From Colwellia sp. (lineage in GTDB: Bacteria > Pseudomonadota > Gammaproteobacteria > Enterobacterales > Alteromonadaceae), in contig JALJPB010000040.1 in assembly GCA_022969175.1 (NCBI GenBank), positions 1 to 39,203 of the forward strand: a DNA stretch of 39,203 bases, in the 5' to 3' direction. The first letter of the stretch is position 1; every line of letters starts with the position of its first letter. Shown piece by piece: positions 16,672-25,005 of the stretch. The notes beneath the pieces were generated by a model. That model saw only the letters and a program-made list of their open reading frames with translations, made no database searches and had not been told where the DNA came from. The position numbers and the translations under genes were made by a program.

Positions 16672-17928
16672 ATGGATACCAAAAGACAGATTTTACCTAC
16701 CCCCCTATGGAAAAAGTACTGGAAAGTTATTTCCGTATTAATTCTTATTGCTGCGACTTTTGTCATGAAGAGTACTTTGGGCAATGCTTCTTTTATCGTA
16801 GAAATGGATGAACTCATTATTGCCGAAGTTAAGCAAGGCGACTTTAAAGTTAATGTCCGAGCCAGTGGTTTACTCAAACCAATAAATATTCGTTGGGTTT
16901 CATCACAAGTTGCTGGCCGAGTTGAGCAAGTTTTTGTCAAAGCGGGTGCTAAAGTTAAAACTGATGATGTACTGGTCGAACTATCAGACCCTGACTTACA
17001 CCGTGAACTAGAGAAAACCAGTTGGGAAGTTAAAGCAATAAAAGCAGAAAACCATGCGGCGCTGGTTTCTTTAGAATCACAAATGGTTGATCTACAAAAC
17101 GTCGTGATAGAAGCTGATTTTGCTTATCAAATGGCCGAACTTAAACTCAATGCTGAAACGTTATTAATGCAGCAAGGTAATGCAACGGTTTCCGCGCTTG
17201 ATTACAAAAGAAGCCAATTAGCGGTTAAACAAAAGCACCAATTTTGGCAAGCACAACAAAGCAAGGCTGAAAAAATGACGGAAAATATCCAAGCTAGTAA
17301 AACAGCACAACTTGCTCGTATAGGTGCAGTAGAAAATAGTTTACAAAGAGTGCAGGCACAAGTTGATGCCTTAATTGTTAGAGCAACAATGACAGGCGTT
17401 GTCCAACAAGTTTCATTGCTGCTTGGCGAGCGTGCACAAGTCGGTGACAGTGTGGCATTAATCGCTGACCAACAATCTCTTTACGCAGAGTTGCAAGTAC
17501 AGGAAATAAAAATTGCTCAAATTGCTTTAGGGCAAAAAGTTATTATTGATACACGTAGCAGTGAAATTTCTGGACAAGTCATGCGGATAGATCCAGCAGT
17601 TAAAAATGGCATGGTTAAAGTAGATATTGAAATACTTAACGACCTACCTGCTGAAGCAAGGCCCGAACTGACAGTAGATGGTTTGATTGAAACCAGCCAT
17701 ATCCAAAATGCGTTATATGTTAAACGACCGGCATTCGCGCCTAGTTTTCAAAAAATAAGTCTGTATAAACTCAGTCAAGATAAAGGCTTTGCCAGTAAAA
17801 TGTCGGTTAATTTAGGACAAAGCTCAGTAAGCAAAATACAAATTATTTCAGGACTCAATGTTGGCGATAGCATTATTGTTTCTGATACAACGAGTTGGCA
17901 AGAACATAAAGAAATTATGATTAACTAA
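16672..17928 (+). CDS. Periplasmic adaptor (membrane fusion) protein, MacA/HlyD type
   Basis: The 418-residue protein has one N-terminal membrane segment (about 18-38) and then a MacA/HlyD-like body. A half-lipoyl motif (VSSQVAGRVEQVFVKAGAKVKTDDVLVELSD, about 75-105) precedes a long coiled-coil hairpin (about 110-230). The second half-lipoyl (ATMTGVVQQVSLLLGERAQVGD) and beta-barrel domains follow. Such adaptors link an inner-membrane ABC or RND transporter to an outer-membrane channel. No TolC-like gene is in the unit, so a channel elsewhere would serve. It is the first gene after the sigma-54 promoter, 110 bases before the ATPase. The substrate is not known. Confidence 0.9.
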   Translation: MDTKRQILPTPLWKKYWKVISVLILIAATFVMKSTLGNASFIVEMDELIIAEVKQGDFKVNVRASGLLKPINIRWVSSQVAGRVEQVFVKAGAKVKTDDVLVELSDPDLHRELEKTSWEVKAIKAENHAALVSLESQMVDLQNVVIEADFAYQMAELKLNAETLLMQQGNATVSALDYKRSQLAVKQKHQFWQAQQSKAEKMTENIQASKTAQLARIGAVENSLQRVQAQVDALIVRATMTGVVQQVSLLLGERAQVGDSVALIADQQSLYAELQVQEIKIAQIALGQKVIIDTRSSEISGQVMRIDPAVKNGMVKVDIEILNDLPAEARPELTVDGLIETSHIQNALYVKRPAFAPSFQKISLYKLSQDKGFASKMSVNLGQSSVSKIQIISGLNVGDSIIVSDTTSWQEHKEIMIN

Positions 17929-18038
17929 GAACTAAGAATGGGTTCTATGAAAATTTAACCAAAGCTTAATACCTACAATATCAAACACTAATTTATAACA
18001 GGTTTATGAAATAACTTAATACCGTTAAGGGAAATAAA

Positions 18039-18761
18039 ATGACAGCACTTTTAACATTAAATAATATCAGCAAGAAATTTTTTACTGAAGAAATAGAAAC
18101 TAAGGCAATCAGTGGCATCAATTTAATTATAAATAAGGGGGAGTATATTTCACTTAGTGGCCAATCTGGTTGTGGTAAGTCAACGTTGCTTTCGTTATTA
18201 GGTTTATTAGACTCGCCAACATCTGGTGAATATCATCTCAATGGCACCGATGTATCTTTAATGACTAGAGACCAAAGAGCTAAAATTAGAAGTGAACAAA
18301 TAGGTTTTATTTTTCAATCTTTTAATTTGATCTCCGACCTTACTGTCTTTGAAAACGTTATGTTACCGTTGACTTACCAAACAGGCATCGATAAAAAAGT
18401 CATCGAAGAAAAAGTTAGTTCAGTATTAGAAAAAGTGGAGATGTTACATCGTAAAAATCACTTTCCTTCGCAACTCTCAGGTGGTCAGCAACAGCGTGTT
18501 GCTGTCGCTCGAGCTTTGGTGAACGACCCGACAATTATTTTAGCGGATGAACCAACAGGTAATTTAGACTCTAAAAATGCAGAAGCGGTATTAGCATTAT
18601 TAGATAAGTTACACCAAGAAGGAGCGACTATATGCATGGTGACCCATGATCCCGCTTCGGCTAAAAGAGCGGACCGATGTTTAGAGATGTTTGATGGTCG
18701 CCTCATTTCAGATCAACAAAATATTCGAGTAAATAAACCTATTGAATTAGTTGCAAGCTAG
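18039..18761 (+). CDS. ABC transporter ATP-binding protein, MacB/LolD type
   Basis: A 240-residue nucleotide-binding subunit. Walker A is GQSGCGKST (about 41-49), followed by the Q-loop in FIFQSFNLI, the signature LSGGQQQR, Walker B IILADEP and the switch histidine in MVTHD. The sequence is of the MacB/LolD/FtsE class that drives FtsX-type permeases by mechanotransmission rather than substrate passage. It ends 10 bases before the permease ATG at 18772. A GGGAG overlapping its stop serves as the permease ribosome-binding site. Confidence 0.95.
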   Translation: MTALLTLNNISKKFFTEEIETKAISGINLIINKGEYISLSGQSGCGKSTLLSLLGLLDSPTSGEYHLNGTDVSLMTRDQRAKIRSEQIGFIFQSFNLISDLTVFENVMLPLTYQTGIDKKVIEEKVSSVLEKVEMLHRKNHFPSQLSGGQQQRVAVARALVNDPTIILADEPTGNLDSKNAEAVLALLDKLHQEGATICMVTHDPASAKRADRCLEMFDGRLISDQQNIRVNKPIELVAS

Positions 18762-18771
18762 GGAGAAAAAT

Positions 18772-21195
18772 ATGCCAATTATTATTGATATAAAATATGC
18801 TATTAGATTGCTATTTAAATCACCAAAATTTACTGCGATGACATTAATGGTATTGGTCGGTGGTTTATCTATTAGCTTATTTACCTTTTCATTTTTATAT
18901 TCAACATTATATAAAGACCTGCCACTACCTGAAGGCGATACGGCACTTTCGATATCTGCAATGATAAATGGGGACTATTCATTATTAACCCCGTATGAAT
19001 TCGCTCATCTTAAATCAGAACAAACAGTGCTTGAAGAGTTTGGTGTTTATGATGATAAAAACTATCGACTTTCTTTTGGTGATGCAGGGAAGAATATTCC
19101 TGGTAGTAACGTTGATGAAGGATTTTTCAGATTTAGTCGTACTTCGCCATTACTCGGCAGAACTATTGTAAAAGAAGATATGCAAGTTGGCGCTACAGCG
19201 GTAGCCGTGATCAGCTTTCAGGTTTGGCAAAATGAGTTAGCAGCGAGTGAAGAGGTATTAAATGAAACTTTAGTGGTTAATGATGTTGTTACTGAAATTA
19301 TTGGCGTAATGCCAGAAGGTTATCGTTTTCCGGGGACAGCTAAAATATGGTTACCTTTATCTGATGATGACTTAAACCTTGCCGCGGATGCAGGAAATTA
19401 TTTTTACTCCTACGGCCGAATAAAAGCAGCAGGTGAACATGCTCAAGCCCTACTAGAATTAAACAGTCTACTTGATAATATTTATCAGCAAAATGTTGCT
19501 TTATATGACTTAGAAAAAGGTAAAAAATCTTTGCAGTTATTAACTTTCCCATTCGCTCAAACAGGTGGTGAAGGCACAATTATTTTTGCTTTTCTTAACG
19601 CAATTGCATGGATGATATTACTGCTGGCGTGTATTAATGTCGGTAATTTGTTATTAGCACGTTCTATTGAACGTCAAAAAGAAACCGCCATTAGAGCGGC
19701 GTTAGGTGCTACTAATAAACGATTAATTAGTCAACTGATGTGGGAAGGTATTATCATTACCACCTTAGGTGGGGTATTGTCAGTGTTATTGGTAGGGGCC
19801 GCACTACATTATACAAATATTATTCTTCACTCTTGGATGCCTGATGGCATGGTGTTTTGGTGGCAATGGGGGATGGATCGTGAAACTATAGTGATGGCGA
19901 TAATATTTACATTAGCCACCATATTTCTTTCCTCATTTTTACCGGCATGGCGTTCAGCCAATCAAGATATTAATAGCACTTTAAGAGATGGTACTCGTGG
20001 TGCACAGAGTAAAAAAGCAGGTCGTTTATCACGCTTTTTAGTAACAACCCAAGTGTTTTTAGTGGCAATTTTGATGTTGATTGGTGCAATGTCAGCCTTT
20101 ATATCACTAAAGTTTATTAATTTAGATTTAGGTGATGATTACACTAATGTCATGACCGCGAGGATTAATTTACCTGTAGGAAAATATCCAGAGCCAGAGC
20201 AAAAAATTGCTTTTTATCAAAACTTGCTTGAAGAGCTTAAAAGCCACCCTAAAGTTGTAGATGTTGTCACCAATAATTGGATGGGCGAGTCAGAACTAAC
20301 AATGGACAATATGGATTACCCAAGTGATTATGAAAAACCTAAAGTAGATGTTATTGGTACTATGGGCAAAACAAGTACCATAGGTGTAAACCTTCTTGAA
20401 GGTCGGTATATTTCGCACTTAGACAAAGAAGGCAGTCGCAAGATTGCGATGATCAGCCAATCAATGGCAAAAAGGTATTGGCCAGGAGAATCTGTATTAG
20501 GAAAATATTTTAAGGTAGAGATAAACGGTGAAAATGAAAAGTTATTTATTATTGCTGTTGTCACAGATCGGTTAAATCCACGAACCATTTTAGGAAAGAT
20601 AGATAGTGCCGATGAAATTTACATTTCAGGTTTTCAGTTTAGTAATAATTTTCAAGCTGTTTATTATCGAATTCATGGTGATTTAGCGCAAACGGAAGAG
20701 ATTTTTTATCAAGCTTTATTTAAAGCAGACCGTAACCTTGATTTATTTTACCCGGTACAACCTGCAATGAAAAATAGAAGTTTAATGCGAGATGTTATGA
20801 GTTTAGTCTCAAATCTCACTTTCAGTACCGGCTTTTTTGCACTTCTACTAGCACTGGTGGGTATTTACGGGTTAACGGCTAATTCAGTTGCTCAACGTAC
20901 CCATGAAATAGGTATTAGACGAGCGGTTGGTGCAACAGATAAAAATATTGTGCAAATGTTTTTAAAACAAGGGCGAGCACAACTGATCAGAGGTTTAGGT
21001 CTGGCGTTGGTTCTTTTTGCTTTATTAGCATTTGCTTTTAATAAGTTTTCTGAAAGCATGTTTCCTGTTTACCTTTATGCTGTGTTAGCGTTAACTGTCG
21101 TGGTAGGTTTATCGTGTGTCGTTATGCTCGCTATTTATGCACCGACAAGGCGCGCAGTTAAAATGGAACCAAGTTCGGCGTTGAGGTATGAATAA
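18772..21195 (+). CDS. ABC transporter permease, duplicated FtsX/MacB type
   Basis: Starting at 18772 (MPIIIDIKYAIRLL, GGGAG at the ideal distance; an upstream in-frame ATG at 18751 lies inside the ATPase gene), the protein has 807 residues. The layout is a double MacB unit: a first membrane helix (about 20-43), a periplasmic MacB_PCD-like domain (to about 260), and three helices (about 270-400) with the ERQKETAIRAALGATNKRL coupling loop. Another helix (about 425-445), a second periplasmic domain and three C-terminal helices with the RTHEIGIRRAVGATDKNIV loop complete it. Such permeases normally work as dimers of 4-helix units; here two units are fused, as in the ADOP class. Probable role: export or membrane-stress efflux. 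Confidence 0.9.
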   Translation: MPIIIDIKYAIRLLFKSPKFTAMTLMVLVGGLSISLFTFSFLYSTLYKDLPLPEGDTALSISAMINGDYSLLTPYEFAHLKSEQTVLEEFGVYDDKNYRLSFGDAGKNIPGSNVDEGFFRFSRTSPLLGRTIVKEDMQVGATAVAVISFQVWQNELAASEEVLNETLVVNDVVTEIIGVMPEGYRFPGTAKIWLPLSDDDLNLAADAGNYFYSYGRIKAAGEHAQALLELNSLLDNIYQQNVALYDLEKGKKSLQLLTFPFAQTGGEGTIIFAFLNAIAWMILLLACINVGNLLLARSIERQKETAIRAALGATNKRLISQLMWEGIIITTLGGVLSVLLVGAALHYTNIILHSWMPDGMVFWWQWGMDRETIVMAIIFTLATIFLSSFLPAWRSANQDINSTLRDGTRGAQSKKAGRLSRFLVTTQVFLVAILMLIGAMSAFISLKFINLDLGDDYTNVMTARINLPVGKYPEPEQKIAFYQNLLEELKSHPKVVDVVTNNWMGESELTMDNMDYPSDYEKPKVDVIGTMGKTSTIGVNLLEGRYISHLDKEGSRKIAMISQSMAKRYWPGESVLGKYFKVEINGENEKLFIIAVVTDRLNPRTILGKIDSADEIYISGFQFSNNFQAVYYRIHGDLAQTEEIFYQALFKADRNLDLFYPVQPAMKNRSLMRDVMSLVSNLTFSTGFFALLLALVGIYGLTANSVAQRTHEIGIRRAVGATDKNIVQMFLKQGRAQLIRGLGLALVLFALLAFAFNKFSESMFPVYLYAVLALTVVVGLSCVVMLAIYAPTRRAVKMEPSSALRYE

Positions 21196-21240
21196 CTAAT
21201 ATCAAGCGGATTAAATCGTTGATCAAAATTCAATGAGGAT

Positions 21241-21317
21241 AAATAGTTAAGTTCAAGGGGGGTGATTGAGTAATAGCTTGCTATTGTGATTGAGCGCAAC
21301 GTAGAAGTTAACTATTT
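21241..21317. repeat. 77-base inverted repeat with internal direct repeats
   Basis: AAATAGTTAAGTTC (21241-21254) faces GAAGTTAACTATTT (21304-21317), 13 of 14 bases complementary. Inside are two copies of GTGATTGAG (21262-21270, 21286-21294) on either side of AATAGC-TT-GCTATT (21272-21285). A third GTGATTGAG is at 21399-21407. The whole lies between the permease and regulator genes. It could be a small mobile repeat, a folded RNA in the operon mRNA, or an operator group. Confidence 0.55.
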
Positions 21318-21357
21318 ATACAACTTGAAAATGATTAATAAATTAGTCTGCTTGGTA

Positions 21358-21393
21358 TAGTATCACCGTCTTAGTATCACCGTTTTAGTATTA
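21358..21393 (+). repeat. Three short tandem repeats upstream of the response regulator
   Basis: TAGTATCACCGT occurs at 21358-21369 and 21372-21383, 14 bases apart, and a third partial copy TAGTATTA at 21386-21393 keeps the period. CGGTGAT just after it is the reverse complement of the ATCACCG core, so the last copy can pair with either of the first two. This may be a promoter or operator for the regulator-kinase pair. Confidence 0.5.
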
Positions 21394-21455
21394 GGGCGGT
21401 GATTGAGGTTAATTCCCTTACTTTCTATATGTCCCTGATGTTAGGTGTAAGTTTT

Positions 21456-22835
21456 GTGAAAAATAAAAAAATTCTTATTGCAGATGATGATTTAAATATC
21501 ATTGCTAGCTTGAAATATATTTTATCAGAAGAAAATTTTGATATTTTGGCGATGACCACCCCTGAAGCCGTCATCGAAAACTTAAAACGCGAAACTTTTG
21601 ACTTAGTACTGCTTGATATGAATTTTCAACAAGATACCACTTCAGGAGAAGAAGGCTTGTCCTTAGTTAAAGCCATCCAACAGATTGATGATGCCTTGCC
21701 CATTATCGTGATGACAGGCTGGGCAACAGTTGATATTGCCGTTGATGCGATGCGAGCTGGCGCAAAAGACTTTATTCAAAAACCGTGGAACAATGAACGT
21801 ATTATCAGTGCGATTAATACTCAAATAAAACTGGCAAATATCAATAAAAAAGTGCAGCGACTCAGTCAAGAAAATAAACTGTTAAGTGCTCAATCTCTTC
21901 CTAAACATCAAAGTGATATTATTGCCCAGTCTCCTTTAATGAAGCAGTTATTAGAAAGTTTAAATAACTTAGCAAAAAGTGATATGAGTATTTTACTCAC
22001 AGGTGATAATGGTACGGGTAAAAGTATGTTGGCCGCTTATGTTCATAAGGTATCAAGTCGTGCCAAGCATTCTTTTGTCCCGGTAAATATGGGCGCTATC
22101 CCTGAGAGTTTATTTGAAAGTGAAATGTTTGGCCATGTAAAGGGCGCTTTTACTGATGCAAAAGATAATCGTATTGGCCGTTTTGAAATGGCAGAGCAAG
22201 GCACGCTGTTTTTAGATGAGTTAGCTAATATTCCCATCGCTCAACAAGCAAAGTTATTAAGAGTACTCGAAGAGGGGAAATTCGAAGCGGTCGGCAGTAG
22301 TAAGTCACAGTTTGCTGATGTTCGAATTATTTCAGCGACCAATGGTGATTTAGGGGCAGCCATTAATGATAAAACCTTCCGACAAGATTTGTTTTATCGC
22401 CTAAATACCATAGAGTTAAGAGTACCTTCATTATCAGAACGTCTAGAGGATATTCAACCATTAGCTGAGTACTTTTTGCAAACTTTCAGTATTAAATATC
22501 ATATGGCGTGTCCACAATTATCTGAGCAAGCAATAAACAAGTTATGTCAGTATCATTGGCCGGGAAATATTCGAGAGTTGAGCCATTTGATGGAGCGAGT
22601 ATTATTTACCAGTAAAGACTCGGTGATCAATGAAAAAGACTTGTTGTTAACCGAGCCACAAAGTCAGGCCGCCTTATTGAATAGCGCTAAACTCACTATG
22701 GATGAAATTGAAAAGCAGGCATTATTAACACGACTGGCATATTATCAAGGTAATGCCACTGAAACAGCTAAGTCTTTAGGATTAAGCCGAAGTGGCTTTT
22801 ATCGCCGATTAAGCAAATATGAAAAAGGTCAGTAA
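21456..22835 (+). CDS. Sigma-54-dependent response regulator (NtrC family)
   Basis: The start chosen is GTG 21456 (MKNKKILIADDD), with TAGG about 10 bases upstream; in-frame ATGs at 21429 and 21438 and a GTG at 21399 are alternatives. The 459-residue protein has three parts. The receiver domain has acidic residues DDD near 10 and phospho-acceptor D54. The AAA+ domain has Walker A TGDNGTGKS (182-190) and the sigma-54 contact loop GAFTDA beginning at 230 (GAFTGA is usual). The C-terminal Fis-type helix-turn-helix is at AKSLGLSRSGFYRRL. It should activate the sigma-54 promoter at 16617 when phosphorylated by the kinase that overlaps its 3' end by 17 bases. Confidence 0.93.
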   Translation: MKNKKILIADDDLNIIASLKYILSEENFDILAMTTPEAVIENLKRETFDLVLLDMNFQQDTTSGEEGLSLVKAIQQIDDALPIIVMTGWATVDIAVDAMRAGAKDFIQKPWNNERIISAINTQIKLANINKKVQRLSQENKLLSAQSLPKHQSDIIAQSPLMKQLLESLNNLAKSDMSILLTGDNGTGKSMLAAYVHKVSSRAKHSFVPVNMGAIPESLFESEMFGHVKGAFTDAKDNRIGRFEMAEQGTLFLDELANIPIAQQAKLLRVLEEGKFEAVGSSKSQFADVRIISATNGDLGAAINDKTFRQDLFYRLNTIELRVPSLSERLEDIQPLAEYFLQTFSIKYHMACPQLSEQAINKLCQYHWPGNIRELSHLMERVLFTSKDSVINEKDLLLTEPQSQAALLNSAKLTMDEIEKQALLTRLAYYQGNATETAKSLGLSRSGFYRRLSKYEKGQ

Positions 22836-24234
22836 TATTAAATATAAATTCTTAGCTTTTATCCCTGATAAGAAACAAATAAAAGCGAATCAAGGCCTGT
22901 GGCAGGTAGTTTTGTTGATTTGCTTACCCTGTTTATTGATAACGTTTTTGTCTTTGGTTTTAGCCGATGTTTCTGGTTATTTAATTGCTTTTTTATTGAT
23001 TGTTCTCTCTCTAGTGAGTACCTATGTTGTCGTCGCCAGTAAACAACGCTCTGAACACCAACTGCGTACTTTATCAAATATCGTTGAGGCGATGATTCAA
23101 GGAGACTACACATTAAAAGGACGGTTGCAGGCTAACCAAGCATTGCAGGAGCTTTTAGATTATATCAATAAACTTTCTGAAAACTTGTCTCGTCATAAAA
23201 TTGAAGCCAAAGAAAGTCGTTTATTGCTTGAAAAAATCATGGAACAAATGGATGCCATGGTCTTTGCGGTGAACGATAAAGGTTTTATTGTTATGGCAAA
23301 CCTTTCAGCGCAACGATTACTGCTCAACATTGAGCCGAGCAGTGAAAACTTTAATCAGCAACAACATCACCAAGTAAAGCTAATCGACTTAGTCCTTGGT
23401 GAGGAAATACTTAAGGCAACAACAGGGATTATTAATTTTAATCAAGGTCAGCTTAGTGGTGAGCACTTGCTAACGACAGAGTCATTTATCAGTGAAGGCA
23501 AACAACATCAGTTATATTTGATCACCAACGCTGAACGATTGTTAATGGAAAAAGAGCGGAATGCTTGGCAGAGTTTATTAAGAGTATTAAGCCATGAGAT
23601 GAATAATTCTTTAACGCCAATTACCGCTATTAGTCAATCGATGCAACAAAAGCTGCAGCAAAAAATGAAAGATGGTGAGGTAATTGAAAATACCGAATCA
23701 TTAGTACAAGGCATTGGAATAATTCATGAAAGATCACAGTCGTTAACGGCTTTCATTGCCAGTTATAGTCAGCTGACTCATTTACCTCAGCCGATAAAAA
23801 ATCAGATAGAATTAAAGCCCTTGTTAACTAAAACGACACAACTTTTTCCTAAATGTAGTTTCGAAATATCAGCCTCTATAAGGTTGGGGGATTTTGAAAG
23901 TTACACCATTGAAGTAGACAGCAACCAGTTTGAGCAAGTGCTTATTAATTTATTTAAAAATGCAGTTGAGGCCATGGAGCATTTAAATGACAAAGCCATT
24001 CAGGTTGAATGTTTAATAGCTGATAATTGCCTAAAAATAAAAATTAAAGATCAAGGTCAGGGCATAGCAAATATTAATAATTTATTTGTTCCGTTTTACA
24101 GTACTAAGCCCCTAGGCAGCGGTATTGGTTTAACTTTGTCACGTCAAATATTGTTCAATCATGGTGGTACCATTAAATTATTCAATCAGGATGTCGGCGC
24201 ACAAGCTATTATTTCATTGCCTATATCTCATTAG
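22819..24234 (+). CDS. Sensor histidine kinase paired with the sigma-54 regulator
   Basis: A 471-residue membrane kinase. Two N-terminal helices (about 27-48 and 52-72) enclose almost no periplasmic loop, so the sensor probably reads the membrane or the transporter itself. A PAS-like region follows (about 130-235, DAMVFAVNDKGFIVMANLSA). The H-box LLRVLSHEMNNSLTPI has the phosphorylated H259. The ATPase domain has the N-box QVLINLFKNAVEAM, IKDQGQGI and GSGIGLTLSRQI. The gene begins inside the regulator gene (17-base overlap), so the two are translationally coupled. The MNNSLTPI H-box resembles NtrB/NtrY-type partners of NtrC-family regulators. Confidence 0.93.
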   Translation: MKKVSNIKYKFLAFIPDKKQIKANQGLWQVVLLICLPCLLITFLSLVLADVSGYLIAFLLIVLSLVSTYVVVASKQRSEHQLRTLSNIVEAMIQGDYTLKGRLQANQALQELLDYINKLSENLSRHKIEAKESRLLLEKIMEQMDAMVFAVNDKGFIVMANLSAQRLLLNIEPSSENFNQQQHHQVKLIDLVLGEEILKATTGIINFNQGQLSGEHLLTTESFISEGKQHQLYLITNAERLLMEKERNAWQSLLRVLSHEMNNSLTPITAISQSMQQKLQQKMKDGEVIENTESLVQGIGIIHERSQSLTAFIASYSQLTHLPQPIKNQIELKPLLTKTTQLFPKCSFEISASIRLGDFESYTIEVDSNQFEQVLINLFKNAVEAMEHLNDKAIQVECLIADNCLKIKIKDQGQGIANINNLFVPFYSTKPLGSGIGLTLSRQILFNHGGTIKLFNQDVGAQAIISLPISH

Positions 24235-24267
24235 CCTTGTTTTGCTACTTTTGATTGAACTCTTGAG

Positions 24268-25005
24268 TTAAACGGGAAATCCAAGTTGTGCTTTAAGTTT
24301 ACTTGCTTGGCGACGAGAAATTTCAACTTCAACATTATTTTTAAGTAATGCCATCAAACCATAATTTACTGTCTGCTCTAATTTTTCAATAGCATCTAAA
24401 CGTAGGATATCAACACGGCTTGCACGGAAGTAGCTATTAGTATCAAGCCTTGCTTCGATTTTGTTTAATGAGCTGTGTAAATAAGCTTTGCCTTGTGGGG
24501 TGTAAATGGCGGCATGGTTACCAATACTTTCAAAGCGAGAGATATCACCTAGCTTGATTATTTTCATGTGATCGCCAAATTTTACCATCAGTTTAAAGTC
24601 ATCCCCCAATGTTGCTTCTGCAGTTGATACCTCACTGTCAGCGAGTTTTTCGATCGTTTCTGCTAAGCGCTCAGGTACTATTGGTTTCACCAAGTAATCA
24701 ATGGCATTAAGTGCAAAAGCATCTACGGCAAATTCATCGTAAGCGGTACAAAAAACAATAGGCACTTCGCCTTTGAGCTTTTCTGCCAGTGTTAAACCGG
24801 TACCGCCAGGCATTTCGATATCTAAAAATATAATATCAGGTTGATGTTGCTCTATTTCATCAAAACCTTGGTCGATATTTTCAGCTTGAGCAACCACAGT
24901 AATATGTGGGTGTTTTTTTAATAAGCGTAATAACTCTTGGCGTGCCATACGTTCATCGTCGATGATAATGGCATTAAGTGGTTTATCCGTTTTTGATAGG
25001 TTCAT
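24268..25005 (-). CDS. LytTR-family response regulator
   Basis: A 245-residue regulator. The receiver domain (about 11-125) has the acidic pair in IIIDDERMAR, phospho-acceptor D62 in FLDIEMPGG, and the switch lysine in YLVKPIVPERL. The LytTR DNA-binding domain (about 140-243) has FKLMVKFGDHMKIIKLGDI, YFRASRVDILRLDAI and a basic RRQASKLKAQLG end. This is the AlgR/LytR/BtsR type, which binds direct repeats. The gene overlaps the upstream kinase gene by 23 bases and is the only response regulator beside two LytS-type kinases. Its likely target is the direct-repeat box at 27329-27356. Confidence 0.93.
   Translation of the reverse strand: MNLSKTDKPLNAIIIDDERMARQELLRLLKKHPHITVVAQAENIDQGFDEIEQHQPDIIFLDIEMPGGTGLTLAEKLKGEVPIVFCTAYDEFAVDAFALNAIDYLVKPIVPERLAETIEKLADSEVSTAEATLGDDFKLMVKFGDHMKIIKLGDISRFESIGNHAAIYTPQGKAYLHSSLNKIEARLDTNSYFRASRVDILRLDAIEKLEQTVNYGLMALLKNNVEVEISRRQASKLKAQLGFPV

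Noticed and set aside
18485-18706. Minus-strand frames of 60-90 codons opposite the efflux, pgi and other genes
   Set aside because: All are shadows of well-supported genes and show no family motifs or ribosome-binding sites.
21241-21317. Integron attC-like site
   Set aside because: The arms include GTTAA but not paired RYYYAAC/GTTRRRY core sites, and there is no integrase or cassette array.
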